Shown here piece after piece: positions 15,541-25,210 of a stretch of 64,000 nt of DNA. The stretch comes from Planctomyces sp. SH-PL62 (lineage in GTDB: Bacteria; Planctomycetota; Planctomycetia; Isosphaerales; Isosphaeraceae). The translations under genes and the position numbers were made by a program. Location of the stretch: the NCBI RefSeq assembly GCF_001610895.1, contig NZ_CP011273.1, positions 2,108,001-2,172,000 of the forward strand, given 5' to 3'. Every line of letters starts with the position of its first letter. Within the stretch, counting starts at the first letter, position 1. Under the pieces are notes generated by a model. That model did no database searches, was not told where the DNA came from, and saw only the letters and a list, made by a program, of their open reading frames with translations.

Positions 15541-17097
15541 ATGTCGCGATCGATCCGGGTCTTCGTGCTCTCGACGGTGGTCTGCCTGGCGTTCGTCGCG
15601 GGCGTACGAGGGCAGCAGGCGCCGCCCGAGCCGCTGGCGGGGCTGGATGTTTATATCGAAAACGCCATGCGCGAATGGGAGCTGCCCGGGCTGGCGATCG
15701 CGGTCGTGAAGGACGACGCGGTGGTCTATTCGCGGGGCTTCGGCGTCGCGGAGGGGGGCAAGCCCGCGCCGGTCACCGACCGGACCCTGTTCGCGATGGC
15801 CTCGAATTCGAAGGCGTTCACCGCGACGGCCGTGGGCCTGCTCGTCGACGAAGGAAAGCTGCGATGGGACTCCTCGGCGACCGAGCGGCTGCCGGACTTC
15901 CAGCTCGCCGATCCGGCTTCGACGCGCGCCTTGACGGTCCGCGACCTTCTCTGTCATCGCGTGGGGCTGGGGACGTGGCAGGGCGACCTGCTCTGGTACG
16001 GGTCCGACCGGACGACCCCCGAGGTTCTGAAACAGGTGCGCCACATCGCACCCGACTATTCCTTTCGCGACCGTTACGCCTACTGCAACCTGACCTTCAT
16101 GGCGGCGGGCGAGGTCGTCCAGGCGGTCTCGGGAGAGCCGTGGGACGGCTTCATCAAGCGGCGGTTCCTCGAGCCTCTTGGCATGTCTCGGAGCAACACG
16201 TCCGTGCGCGACCTGGAAGGGGTGGAAGACGTCGCGAGGCCCCACACCCTGATCGACGGCAAGGTCACGGCGATCCCCTACCGCAACCTGGACAACGCCG
16301 GCGCCGCGGGGGGGATCAACTCATGCGTCCGCGACTGGTCCCAGTGGATGCGTCTGCAGCTGAATGAGGGCGCGCTCGGCGAGGAGCGAATCGTCCCGGC
16401 CGCCGTGATCCGCGAAACTCATGCGCCGCAGCAGGTGGTCCGGCCGATTTCGGACCGCCAGCGGAAGACGTTCCCCTCGTCGCACTTCTTCGCATACGGC
16501 CTCGGCTGGTTCCTTCAGGACTACCAGGGGCGGATGCTCGTCTCGCACGGAGGGGGGATGGACGGCATGCTCTCGCTGACGCTGCTGGTCCCCGAGGAGA
16601 AGCTCGGGGTGGTCGTGCTCAGCAACTACGACGAGCAGGAACTTTACCGCGCGGTCCCCTTCCGCGTGGTCGACGCCTTCCTGAAGGCCGAGCCGCGCGA
16701 CTGGAGCGGCGAGTTGCTGAAGGAGCGCCGCGAACGGCAGGCCCGCGAGAAGGAGGCCGCCCAGAAGGTCGAGGCCAGGCCCGAGGCCGGTCCGGCCCGC
16801 CCCAGCCTCGACCTCTCGCGCTATGCCGGCGTGTACCGCAACGAGGCGCTCGGCGAGGCGACCGTGGAAATCGAGGACGGCTCGCTACGCCTGGCAATCG
16901 CGCGCAGCGCGGGGCTCAAGGCCACGCTGAGGCATAAGGACGGCGACCTCTTCGAGGCCCCCTGGGCCGACCCGTTCTTCCGCTCCAGTTCCATTCCATT
17001 CCGAATCGACGCGGGCGGCTCTCCGGTCGATTTCCGCATGAGCGTGCGGCCCGACTTCGTCGACCCGATGGAATACGTCTTCACGCGTCGCCCCTGA
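15541..17097 (+). CDS. Exported serine beta-lactamase-fold hydrolase (S12/class C-like)
   Basis: 518 residues from the ATG at 15541. A signal peptide is clear (VFVLSTVVCLAFVAGVRGQQ). The catalytic set of the family is present: SNSK at 88-91, the YCN triad at 181-183 and SHGG near 336. The C-terminal 150 residues, after an Arg/Glu-rich linker at about 395-425, form a lipocalin-like DUF3471-type domain often attached to these enzymes. Substrate may be D-amino-peptides, esters or beta-lactams; beta-lactamase activity cannot be claimed from this. It begins 82 bp after the M32 stop; a separate promoter is likely. Confidence 0.9.
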   Translation: MSRSIRVFVLSTVVCLAFVAGVRGQQAPPEPLAGLDVYIENAMREWELPGLAIAVVKDDAVVYSRGFGVAEGGKPAPVTDRTLFAMASNSKAFTATAVGLLVDEGKLRWDSSATERLPDFQLADPASTRALTVRDLLCHRVGLGTWQGDLLWYGSDRTTPEVLKQVRHIAPDYSFRDRYAYCNLTFMAAGEVVQAVSGEPWDGFIKRRFLEPLGMSRSNTSVRDLEGVEDVARPHTLIDGKVTAIPYRNLDNAGAAGGINSCVRDWSQWMRLQLNEGALGEERIVPAAVIRETHAPQQVVRPISDRQRKTFPSSHFFAYGLGWFLQDYQGRMLVSHGGGMDGMLSLTLLVPEEKLGVVVLSNYDEQELYRAVPFRVVDAFLKAEPRDWSGELLKERRERQAREKEAAQKVEARPEAGPARPSLDLSRYAGVYRNEALGEATVEIEDGSLRLAIARSAGLKATLRHKDGDLFEAPWADPFFRSSSIPFRIDAGGSPVDFRMSVRPDFVDPMEYVFTRRP

Positions 17098-17157
17098 GCG
17101 AGAGACAACCTCCCTCGGACTCGGTTCAGAATTCCCGCCTCCTCTCAGACGTATGAC

Positions 17158-17186
17158 TTGTGTCAGAGGCCGGGGCGGTCTACGAT
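17158..17186 (+). promoter_or_regulatory. Candidate sigma-70-type promoter before the paralog block
   Basis: A TTGTGT hexamer at 17158-17163 and a TACGAT hexamer at 17181-17186 are separated by 17 bases. The -10 matches TATAAT at four of six positions and the -35 only three of six. The start codon of the next gene is at 17243, giving a leader of about 50 bases. The match is modest and the site is a suggestion only. Confidence 0.3.
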
Positions 17187-17242
17187 ACTTCGATCGTGAA
17201 CGACGCATCCAGTGCAACCATGTTCACCATCGAGCCATCCTG

Positions 17243-18286
17243 ATGAGAATCCAACTCGCCCGGTTCGTCGCGCCCGCGCTTCTCGGTCTCGCCGCATCGG
17301 GGCCGGGGGCGTGGGCCGAGGAAAGGCCACCGGCCACGAAGGAGTTCGAAATCCGGGGCGACCGGGCGTTCCTGGGGGGGAGCGGGGTGGACCTCTGGGG
17401 CGTGCGATGCGGCAACGCGCTGCACAGCGCGACGGTGACGGAGCGGCACGTCCGGGCGTTCGACGCGATGGCGGCCCATGGGGTGAACCTGATCGGCTGT
17501 TACATCCAGGGGTCGAACGGCGGCTGGCCGGACTCCGACGCCGGCTTCAACGGATTCGGCCGCGACGGCAAGCTCAAACCCGACGTGGCGAAGCGGCTGG
17601 AATGGCTGGTCCGCGAGGCCGACGCCCGGGGGATGGTCGTGATGGTCGGCCTCTTCTCGCCGCGCAAGGACCAGGAGTTGGAAGGGGAGGGGGCGGTCCG
17701 TCGGGCGATCGAGGAGGCGGCCAGCTTCCTGGAGTCGCGACGGCTTCGCAACGTCTTCGTCGACCTGGCGCATGAGTACGACCACACGCTTCGAATGGAC
17801 CAGCCCTTGTTCCGGGAGCCCGGCGGGGCGGAGAAGAAGGCGAAGCTGACCGGGTGGTTCAAGGCGGTCGCGCCAGCGATCGAGGTGGGGGTCTGCCCGT
17901 ACGAGAAATCGACGACGGGGGGCGTCTATCCCGGAATGGAGGTGCGGATCATCCAGAAGGAGATGACGATCCCGATTGCGGGATTCGTGGTCAACGTGGA
18001 ATCCCAGAAGCAGGACAGCTACGAGGACGACGGCGTATTCAACGAGGGGCACCGCGACTTCATCCTGGCCGACTGCGAGCGCTACAAGGCCGCGCCGAAC
18101 GCGGCTCTGCTGTTTCACGCGGCGTACATCCAAGGGATCACCAACCGGAGCGGCACGGCGCCCCACGCCGAGCTTGGCGGCCAGGGCACGAGCCCGAGCG
18201 ATCGCGGCGTGCGGTTCTACTTCGAGTGGGTGCGCGACAACGTGGGCCGCTGGGAATATCCCCGGCACGTCCCGGCGTCGCATTGA
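17243..18286 (+). CDS. Secreted barrel-type hydrolase candidate, paralog 1
   Basis: 347 residues from the ATG at 17243. The signal peptide [21 protein letters not shown] precedes a domain that starts with [20 protein letters not shown] and contains [20 protein letters not shown], typical of glycoside-hydrolase barrels of the GH5-like clan. Glu178 in [10 protein letters not shown] and Glu253 in VVNVESQ sit at the positions of the acid/base and nucleophile of that clan. The assignment to an exact family is not possible by eye. It is about half identical in motif order to the gene at 19326-20372 and lies 62 bp before a DUF1559 gene between the two. Confidence 0.6.
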   Translation: MRIQLARFVAPALLGLAASGPGAWAEERPPATKEFEIRGDRAFLGGSGVDLWGVRCGNALHSATVTERHVRAFDAMAAHGVNLIGCYIQGSNGGWPDSDAGFNGFGRDGKLKPDVAKRLEWLVREADARGMVVMVGLFSPRKDQELEGEGAVRRAIEEAASFLESRRLRNVFVDLAHEYDHTLRMDQPLFREPGGAEKKAKLTGWFKAVAPAIEVGVCPYEKSTTGGVYPGMEVRIIQKEMTIPIAGFVVNVESQKQDSYEDDGVFNEGHRDFILADCERYKAAPNAALLFHAAYIQGITNRSGTAPHAELGGQGTSPSDRGVRFYFEWVRDNVGRWEYPRHVPASH

Positions 18287-18348
18287 TCTCGGTGTGGTTT
18301 CTCGACCAGGCCGCGACGCCCAGATTCCTCGCCGGGGAGGCTGAAAGA

Positions 18349-19314
18349 ATGCGACGTCGCGCCTTCACGCTGATCGAGCTGCTGGTGGTGATCGCGATCA
18401 TCGCCGTGTTGATCGCGCTCCTGCTCCCGGCGGTGCAGGCCGCGCGCGAGGCGGCCCGACGAATGCAATGCGCGAACAACCTGAAGCAGATCGGCCTGGC
18501 GGTCAACACGTACGAGGGGGCGCACGGGCGGCTCCCCTCGGCCCGGACGGGTTCGCCCCACCTCTGGTCGGCCCTGGCGCAGATCCTGCCGAACCTGGAG
18601 GGGGGCTCGCTGCACAACGCGATCAACTTCGACCACGGCTCGCTCGCCACGTCGTCACGGCCGGGCGACTACGCGAACACGACGGCGGTCGCGACCGCCG
18701 TCGCGACCTACCTCTGCCCGTCCGATCGGAGGTCCGAGCGCCTCGACCCGGCCTTCGGCCCGAACAACTACGTCGCGAACGCCGGCTCCGGACTCCCCAA
18801 CGGCGGGAGCTTCCGGCCCCAGGACGGCCCCGAGCCGGTCGACGGCGTCTTCTTCGACCTGCACTCGGTCCGATTCGCCGAGATCACCGACGGCCTGAGC
18901 AACACCGCCGCGTTCAGCGAGACGATCAAGGGGTCGGGCGTGGACCCCCTCGGCGCGACGCCGCAGGATAGGGCCTCGCAGTACGCCCAGGGGGCGTCGC
19001 TCACGGCCGTCACCGACGCCTTCTGCACCGACTCGATCCTGATCTGGAGCGGCCAGCGCGGCCGCGAGTGGGCGCGGGGGAGCTTCATCTACGCAACGTT
19101 CAATCACTTCTTCACGCCTAATTCCAAATCCCCCGACTGCCTGTCCGGCAACGTCGCGGGCCGAACGGCGGCGAGGAGCTTCCACTCGGGCGGGGCGAAC
19201 GTCCTGTTCTGCGACGGCCACGTCCAGTTCGCGAAGGACTCCGTGGCCGCGTCCGTCTGGCGCGCGGTCGCCACCCGGAACCGCGGCGAGATCGTCTCGG
19301 CGGACCAACTCTAG
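18349..19314 (+). CDS. DUF1559 pseudopilin-like protein
   Basis: 321 residues from the ATG at 18349. It opens with the type IV pilin N-terminal signature [20 protein letters not shown] followed by the hydrophobic helix [20 protein letters not shown] and NLKQIGLA, all diagnostic of planctomycete DUF1559 proteins. A C-terminal [13 protein letters not shown] motif is the usual end of this family. These proteins are processed by a prepilin-peptidase and sit at the envelope; their function is not settled. The gene is between two paralogous secreted hydrolase candidates, with only 11 bp to the second, so the three may be co-transcribed. Confidence 0.92.
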   Translation: MRRRAFTLIELLVVIAIIAVLIALLLPAVQAAREAARRMQCANNLKQIGLAVNTYEGAHGRLPSARTGSPHLWSALAQILPNLEGGSLHNAINFDHGSLATSSRPGDYANTTAVATAVATYLCPSDRRSERLDPAFGPNNYVANAGSGLPNGGSFRPQDGPEPVDGVFFDLHSVRFAEITDGLSNTAAFSETIKGSGVDPLGATPQDRASQYAQGASLTAVTDAFCTDSILIWSGQRGREWARGSFIYATFNHFFTPNSKSPDCLSGNVAGRTAARSFHSGGANVLFCDGHVQFAKDSVAASVWRAVATRNRGEIVSADQL

Positions 19315-19325
19315 AGGATCACGCG

Positions 19326-20372
19326 ATGGCTCCGGCTCGTTTCTCGATCGTCCTGGGGGCGGCCCTCGCCCTGACCCTCGTCCGTCCGACGCCCCCCGCC
19401 GCGGCCGACGACGCTCCGACGCCGACCCGGGAGTTCTCGCTCCGCGACGGCCTGCCGCACCTCGGCGGAGAGCCCGTCAAGCTCTGGGGCCTACGCTGCA
19501 ACAACGCCTTGATGAGCCCGGCGGTGACCGAGCGGCTGATCAACAACCTGGACAACATGGCGGCGCACGGGATCAACCTGATCAGCGTGAGCCTTCAGGG
19601 GACCAACGGCGGGTTCCCCGACGTCGACGCCGGGCCCAACGCCTACACCTCCTACGGCAAGCTGGCCCCGGCCTTCGGACGTCGGCTGGAACAGCTCGTC
19701 CGGGAGGCCGACCGCCGCGGGATGGTCGTCTGCGTCATCCTCTTCATGCCCCGCAAGGACGAGTTGCTCCACGACGAACCGGCGATCGAGAGGGCCGTTC
19801 AGGAGACGGGCCGACTGCTCGAGGAGCGGGGCCTGCGCAACGTCTTCGTGAACCTCTACCAGGAGTTCAACCACGGGTTCCGCTCCGACCACGGGATCTT
19901 CCGCGAGCCCGACGGCGCGGCCAAGAAGGCGAAGCTCACGCAGTGGCTCAAGGCCGTCGCCCCCGACGTCGAGGTCGGCGTCTGCCCGAACCACCTGACC
20001 GGTTCGGCCGTCGATTACCCCGGCGCCGACGTGATGTTCTTCCAGGAGGCCATGCCTATCCCAAAAACGGGATTCGCCGTCAACACGGAGACGGCGGACC
20101 GCGACGCATCCGGGAACGAGGGGGTCTTCAACCAGTACCATCTGGCCTCGTTGAAGAAGGAGTGGGAAGTGTACCGCGCCGGATCGCCGCGCCTGGCGAT
20201 GCTCTTCCGCAGCCCCTACGTCGAGGACGTCACCGGCAAGCAGGGGACCGGCCCGAACTTCGAGATGGGAGGAGGCGGCACGGGCGAATCGGATCGCGGA
20301 GTCCGCGTCTATTACGAGTGGCTCCGGGCGAACGTCGGACGCTGGGAATACCCCCGCCACGTCCAGGACTGA
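19326..20372 (+). CDS. Secreted barrel-type hydrolase candidate, paralog 2
   Basis: 348 residues. Signal peptide SIVLGAALALTLVRPTPPAA precedes LWGLRCNNALMSPAVTERL and AAHGINLISVSLQGTNGGFP, matching paralog 1. Glu180 in FVNLYQEFNH and Glu255 in AVNTETAD are the candidate catalytic pair. The gene starts 11 bp after the DUF1559 stop, without an obvious promoter, so it is probably part of the same transcript. Substrate is unknown. The two copies have diverged clearly in the loops around the putative catalytic residues (LAHEY versus LYQEF), which suggests different substrates. Confidence 0.6.
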   Translation: MAPARFSIVLGAALALTLVRPTPPAAADDAPTPTREFSLRDGLPHLGGEPVKLWGLRCNNALMSPAVTERLINNLDNMAAHGINLISVSLQGTNGGFPDVDAGPNAYTSYGKLAPAFGRRLEQLVREADRRGMVVCVILFMPRKDELLHDEPAIERAVQETGRLLEERGLRNVFVNLYQEFNHGFRSDHGIFREPDGAAKKAKLTQWLKAVAPDVEVGVCPNHLTGSAVDYPGADVMFFQEAMPIPKTGFAVNTETADRDASGNEGVFNQYHLASLKKEWEVYRAGSPRLAMLFRSPYVEDVTGKQGTGPNFEMGGGGTGESDRGVRVYYEWLRANVGRWEYPRHVQD

Positions 20373-20454
20373 TCGGCCCGACCCGTTCCCGACGGCTCCC
20401 GACGGCGGTGCCGGCCGGGGATCGACGGGAACGGGCGTGGGTCCGAAGCCGGCG

Positions 20455-21783
20455 TCAGGCGGGCGTCGCCTCGACGTTGGAGGCTTCGGGCGCCAGAGCC
20501 TGCGAGCGTCGAAGCGCCTTGGCGAGCCTCGGGGCGGCGAGCAGGGTGACGAGGACCGTGAGGGCGTAGACGGCGGTCGCGAACCAGTAGGGGGCGGAGA
20601 GGGAGACGCGGTCGAGCAGGACGTTGCCGATCAGGTAGCTGACGATCCGTGCCAAGGTCTGGATCGAGGTCAGGGCGCCGAAGACCGCCCCCTGTTCGCT
20701 CGCGGGAGTGATCCGCGAGAGCAGGCCCATGATCGACGGGCTCAGCAGGCCCGAGCCGACGGCGAACAGCGTGATCGCCACGGCCAGCGGCAGGATTCCC
20801 GTCCCCGGCGCCGCCGCGACGATCGCGAAGCCCACGCCCGCAAGGAGCCCCCCCGAGAGGATGAGTCGCAGCTCCCCGAAGCGGGGGACCAGGGTGCGGA
20901 TCAACCCTCCCTGGACGATCGCCGAGAGCAGCCCGGTCGCCGCGAAGGCGAAGGCCGCCCCCTTGGGGGTCCACCCCATCCGGCGCTGAAGGAACACGGC
21001 GAAGGTCCCTTCGAGGGCCGCCCATGCCAGGATCGACAGGAACGCGATCAGCGCCAGCGAGCCGACCCCTTCGAGCCGGAAGACGTCGGCCAGCCCCCTC
21101 CGCGACAGGACCCGAGCGGCCTGGCGGGGCTTGGAACCTGCGGGGAGGCTCTCCGGGAGCCGGGCGATCACCATGATCAGGGCGATGGTGGAGAAGCCCG
21201 CCGCCGCCAGGAACGGCGTGCGGAGGTGCCAGCCGGGGGGGAGCGGGAGGTCTTGCATCAGCCCGCCGAGCAGGGGCCCGAGCACGAACCCCAGCCCGAA
21301 GGCCATGCCGATCATCCCCATCCCCCGCGCGCGATGCTCGGGCTTGGTGACGTCGGCGACGTAGGCCTGCGCGACCATGATATTACCGCCGGAGGCCCCG
21401 TCGAGCATCCGGCCCAGGAGCATGGTCGGGTAGTCGCGGGCCAGCCCCAGGATCACGAACGAGAGCGCGGTGCCCGCCTGGCTGAGGACCAGGATCGGCC
21501 TCCGGCCGTGGCGGTCGCTGAGCCTCCCCAGGATCGGGCCGGCGACGAGTTGGCAGATCGGGAAGGCGGCGAACAGCAGCCCCACCCGCCAGCCTTCCAG
21601 CTGGTACTCCTTCGCGAACGGCCCCAGCAGGGGCATCACCAGCGAGAAGCCCAGCAGATCGATCAGGACGATCAGGATCACCAGTCCCAGCGGCGAGCGC
21701 AAGCCCCCCGGCCGCGTCGGCGCCCCGGCGTCTCGCGGCTTCTCGTCGGCGTTCAAGTCCGTATCCATTCCAGCCGTGCTCAC
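20455..21783 (-). CDS. MFS drug-type exporter (TetA-like topology)
   Basis: 442 residues. Twelve hydrophobic helices are visible. The loop 2-3 signature LGRLSDRHGRRPILVLSQAG and the motif C-like GLARDYPTMLLGRMLDGASG followed by GFVLGPLLGG are typical of the DHA1/TetA branch. The N-terminus (first 30 residues) is charged and disordered. The start is a GTG at 21783, which overlaps the stop of the upstream membrane gene by GTGA (21780-21783), so the two are co-translated. A tetracycline substrate cannot be inferred. No regulator is adjacent. Confidence 0.85.
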   Translation of the reverse strand: MSTAGMDTDLNADEKPRDAGAPTRPGGLRSPLGLVILIVLIDLLGFSLVMPLLGPFAKEYQLEGWRVGLLFAAFPICQLVAGPILGRLSDRHGRRPILVLSQAGTALSFVILGLARDYPTMLLGRMLDGASGGNIMVAQAYVADVTKPEHRARGMGMIGMAFGLGFVLGPLLGGLMQDLPLPPGWHLRTPFLAAAGFSTIALIMVIARLPESLPAGSKPRQAARVLSRRGLADVFRLEGVGSLALIAFLSILAWAALEGTFAVFLQRRMGWTPKGAAFAFAATGLLSAIVQGGLIRTLVPRFGELRLILSGGLLAGVGFAIVAAAPGTGILPLAVAITLFAVGSGLLSPSIMGLLSRITPASEQGAVFGALTSIQTLARIVSYLIGNVLLDRVSLSAPYWFATAVYALTVLVTLLAAPRLAKALRRSQALAPEASNVEATPA

Positions 21784-22328
21784 GCGAGGGACTCCGGGAC
21801 GATTTCCGGCTCGGGCCCGTAGCGGTCCTCGCGAATGCGATCCGCCTGGGCCTTCAGCTCGGCGAGCAGCCGGTGGTGCGCGACCACGCCGGCGTACTCG
21901 ATCAGGAAGGCGACGGCGTTGAACCCCAGCGCGAAGCCGGCCGCGGCCAGATGCCAGCCGCGGTACCCGGCCCCCCGGGTGTCGGCGGCCGCCCCGAGCC
22001 AGGCCGCCGCGGCGACCGCGGCCATCCCGCCCAGGATGAACCGGAACGCCCGGCGCTTGTTCCGCGAAGCCTGCGCCACCAGCCAGTCCGGCAGGTCATA
22101 GGTCCGCGAGACTTCCTTGGCCCATTTCACCGTCGCCACGAAATATGTATAGACGATCGAATGGATCCCCAGCACCACCACCACGGTCCCCAGCGAGACC
22201 AGGACGTGCACCCCGCGCCAGGACGCCCCCGGACCGCGAACCTCCGCCGACGCCGGGAACCCCGTCGCGAACGACGCCAAGAGCAGCGAGGCCCCCGTCA
22301 CCGCCAGCACCAGATACGAACGAATCAT
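21780..22328 (-). CDS. Small polytopic membrane protein, cotranslated with the MFS exporter
   Basis: 182 residues from the ATG at 22328. Four hydrophobic segments: about 6-25, 42-65 (LVSLGTVVVVLGIHSIVYTY), 95-112 and 128-150 (AAAGFALGFNAVAFLIEYAG), then a charged tail LAELKAQADRIREDR. I do not recognise the family. It shares a four-base overlap with the exporter gene and may modulate or stabilise it. Three of the helices contain His or Tyr near their ends, but no cofactor motif is obvious. Confidence 0.6.
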   Translation of the reverse strand: MIRSYLVLAVTGASLLLASFATGFPASAEVRGPGASWRGVHVLVSLGTVVVVLGIHSIVYTYFVATVKWAKEVSRTYDLPDWLVAQASRNKRRAFRFILGGMAAVAAAAWLGAAADTRGAGYRGWHLAAAGFALGFNAVAFLIEYAGVVAHHRLLAELKAQADRIREDRYGPEPEIVPESLA

Positions 22329-22574
22329 CAAATCCAGCCGATCGACCCAGGGACGCCGCGAGGACCCATCCGAAGCCCCTCTACATTAAGGAAACCCCGC
22401 CCGTTCCCGCAACCGCTGGTCGACGCCCGCCCGACGCCCATCACCGCAACCGTGGGCGTTCGCCGAAGCTCCGGCGCCCACCTCTCCGCCGATCACGGCC
22501 CTGAGCCATGACGGCGAGCGATGGCGCGCGAGCGGCCCTGGTCGCCCGGCAGGTCGACGCGGGCGGGCGGATGG
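22329..22574. other. Intergenic region between convergent-like minus genes
   Basis: About 245 bp without coding character. It probably contains the promoter of the membrane protein/MFS pair. Nothing specific can be called. Confidence 0.25.
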
Positions 22575-23990
22575 CTACTCGGCATCGGGGCGGGAGGCGA
22601 GGAGGCGTTGCTGCATCATCGCCAGGTGCATTCGGAGCTGATAGAACTCTTCCATGTAGCTGAGGGGGACGTCGACCCAGACGACCTTGTGTTCGATGTC
22701 GCGGAGACGTGCGAGTTCGGGGTCGAGGTCGCGGCCGGAGAGGCCGGCGGCCAGTTTCTGGTCGATCTCGCGGAGGACGGCGTACCAGCGGTAGATCTTG
22801 CGTCGGGAACGCCAGCGGATGAGCGGCGGCGCGGCGCGGACCAGGGGCATCAGCAGCATGACGATCGGGATGAGCATCAGCTTGGCCCGGTCGGCCAGCG
22901 AGGCCAGCCAGAACGGCAGCAGGCGCTGGAGGACCGGCTGGCCGTATCGGTAGAATCGGCGGGCGTCCTCGCTCACGGGGAGGTCGCAGTAGGCCGCCGA
23001 GGGGAACTCGCCAGGCTCCGTGAGCACGCTTCCCGCGCCGTGGACCCGCGCGGCGGCGCCCAGCAAGAGCGGGATCAGGGCGGGGTGGAAGTCGTCGCGG
23101 ACCGCCAGCATGGCCGTCGGCGCCAGCAGGGCCACGTCACGCTCGGGCAGGCCTCGGCCCAGGTCGACGACCCCCGCCGGCAGCGTGACGGGCGCGAGAA
23201 ATCGGAAACGGCGGCGGTAGGCCTCCTGGCGGGCGAAGCTCAACAACTCCACCCGATCGTCCTGCAATAACCTCTGGACGTACTCGGCCTCGAAGCCGGC
23301 GACGAAGCAGGCGGCGTCCAGGTCCCCTTTCAGAAGGGCGGAGACGGAGTCGTCGGCGTCGTCGCGGACGAACCGCGTGCCCGGGACGTCGGGCGAGCCC
23401 CCGCCTTCGGCCAGGCCGTTCGCGGCCAGCATCCGGAGGGCGACGGCCTGCGTCCCGCTCCCTTCCGCCCCCACGCCGATCCGGAGCCCACGAAGCCCGC
23501 GCAGGCTCTCGACGTCCAGGTCGCGACGGTGGAAGACCCAGAGGGGCTCGCGATAGAGGCTCCCCAGGGCCAGGAGGCGGCCGTCGCTCGCTCCTCCCGA
23601 GGCCAGTCCGCTCTGAACGACCGCGATCGAGACCCCCGAGGAGTCGTCGCGCAGCAGGCCCAGGTTTTCGACCGATCCCGCCGTCTCGCGGACCTCGACG
23701 GCCAGGCCGTGTCGTCGCAGGTCCTCGGCGTAGAGGTTGGCGAACCGGAAGTAGGCACCCCCCTCCGCGCCGCTGGCGATGACGAGCCGACGGGGGGGCG
23801 GCGGCTCGACGAACATCACGTAGGACGCCGCCGTCACGGCCAGCGCGAAGCCGACGACCCAGAGCCAGACGCCGATCGCCCGGCGGACCGTGCCCCGCCT
23901 CCGGGGAAGCGGGCGGGGGCCCTCCATCCTCGACACCTCGGCGTCGTCCATCTCGAAGTCGCTCGCAACGGCCTGGAACCCGGCGGACAC
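22575..23990 (-). CDS. TAXI-family TRAP-type substrate-binding protein, membrane-anchored
   Basis: 471 residues from a GTG at 23990 (an ATG at 23951 is an alternative). One N-terminal transmembrane helix (VWLWVVGFALAVTAASYVMF, about residues 43-62) is followed by the TAXI-binding-protein domain: LVIASGAEGGAYFRFANLYA, a VRETAGSVENLGLLRD segment, and LRGLRIGVGAEGSG. A second hydrophobic helix near residue 370 (MLIPIVMLLMPLVRA) and a basic C-terminal part follow. In TAXI transporters the binding protein is normally linked to a fused 4TM/12TM permease; none is seen in this window. The protein may therefore act as an anchored sensor. That is inference. Confidence 0.8.
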   Translation of the reverse strand: MSAGFQAVASDFEMDDAEVSRMEGPRPLPRRRGTVRRAIGVWLWVVGFALAVTAASYVMFVEPPPPRRLVIASGAEGGAYFRFANLYAEDLRRHGLAVEVRETAGSVENLGLLRDDSSGVSIAVVQSGLASGGASDGRLLALGSLYREPLWVFHRRDLDVESLRGLRGLRIGVGAEGSGTQAVALRMLAANGLAEGGGSPDVPGTRFVRDDADDSVSALLKGDLDAACFVAGFEAEYVQRLLQDDRVELLSFARQEAYRRRFRFLAPVTLPAGVVDLGRGLPERDVALLAPTAMLAVRDDFHPALIPLLLGAAARVHGAGSVLTEPGEFPSAAYCDLPVSEDARRFYRYGQPVLQRLLPFWLASLADRAKLMLIPIVMLLMPLVRAAPPLIRWRSRRKIYRWYAVLREIDQKLAAGLSGRDLDPELARLRDIEHKVVWVDVPLSYMEEFYQLRMHLAMMQQRLLASRPDAE

Positions 23991-24363
23991 CCCCGCGATT
24001 TTAACAGGCCCGTCCCCCCGCGCCAGCCGTCTGGTCGATCGACCGGTCGGCCGGACGTCAGTAGCTGGCGCTCATGAGCGCCGCAGCCTCCCGATCGGCC
24101 TCACCAAATTTCATCTCCTTAATCCACAATATATTACGCAGCAAACATCGAATTCGCATTCCATGATTCTCTCCGATTTCCACGCCGACTCGGGGGTTCC
24201 AACGCGGGTTTAGTAACGCGAATAGTGACGGTTCGCGAGATCGACTTCGCTTCGGGTCGCTGCGAGCTCGGGATCTCCGACCCCGACGATGATCGTAGGT
24301 GCTCCGAGGCCCCGAGCATCCGCGAGACAATGGTTCGTGGTTTCGTCCAACCCGCTGATAATA
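23991..24363. other. 373-bp gene-free stretch with AT-rich patch at the left edge of the IS array
   Basis: The stretch is markedly poorer in GC around 24090-24180 (ttaatccacaatatattacg). It contains a 19-base match (24058-24076) to the 3' end of the BamA gene at 44445-44463. I see no gene here. It is probably the flank disturbed by the IS pile-up beginning at 24364. Confidence 0.35.
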
Positions 24364-25210
24364 CTAGGTTCTGTCTGACGGCTCGATGAGCCGGAAGCAA
24401 CGGCGGATCATGGCGAGCTTGACCATGGCCAGGAAGTTGACCGCGAGCTTCTCGAACCGGGTCGCCAGGCGGCGGTTCTCCTTCAGCCAGAGGATGCACC
24501 GCTCGACGATGTTTCGTCGGCGGTAGGCCCCGGCGTCGAACTTCGGGTTCCTCCGCTGGTCCTTGCGGGTCGGGATCACCGCCTTGATCCCCCGCCGTCG
24601 CAGGTAGCGGCGGATGCGCCGATAGCTATACCCCTTGTCGCCGGCCAGGCGGCGGGGCCGCCGTCGCGGCCGGCCCCGGCCCGGCCGCTTGATCCGCACC
24701 GCCTCCAGGGCCGGCTCCAGGGACTTCGATTCGTGGGCCCGGCCCGCCGTGACGACGGCCGAGAGCGGGACGCCGCCGGAGTCGACGACCAGGTGGAGCT
24801 TCGTCCCGAAGCCGCCGCGGGAGCGGCCGAGGGCGTGGTCGGCCGGCTCGGCCGTCCCCCTTTTCCCCCCCGGCCCCGGCGGCCGCGCGGCTCGCCCGGA
24901 TGGAGGTCCCGTCGACGCGCCAGAGGTCGAAGTCGATCCGCCCCGAGGCGTCCAGCTCCAGGTGGAGCCGCTCCAGGATTCGGTCGATGGTCCCGTCTCG
25001 GGCCCAGCGGTTGAAGCGGTCGTAGACGCTCTTCCACTTCCCGTAACGCTCCGGGAGCTCCCGCCACTGGGCCCCCGTGTGGAGGATCCAGAGGACGCCG
25101 TCGAGGGTCGTCCGGTGGTCGTTCCAGCGACCCCCCGGCCTCCCGACCGGCGGCAGAAGGTCGGCGATCAGGGTGAATTCCTCATCCTTCAACTCGTAGC
25201 GACGCGTCAT
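24364..25210 (-). CDS. IS5-family transposase with G7A4 frame change (copy A)
   Basis: The first frame (from 25210) starts RRYELKDEEF and covers the N-terminal DNA-binding part and the first catalytic Asp (FDLWRVDGTS). At the T4C7 run on the + strand (24861-24871; G7A4 on the coding strand) the frame must move by +1, equal to losing one base or gaining two, to continue into HALGRSRGG and FGTKLHLVVDSGGVP with the second Asp and the Glu (AYRRRNIVERCILWLKENRR). The stop TAG at 24364-24366 lies within the flanking CTAG. The same arrangement in copy B at another locus argues that the site is functional recoding and not a chance error. Confidence 0.85.
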
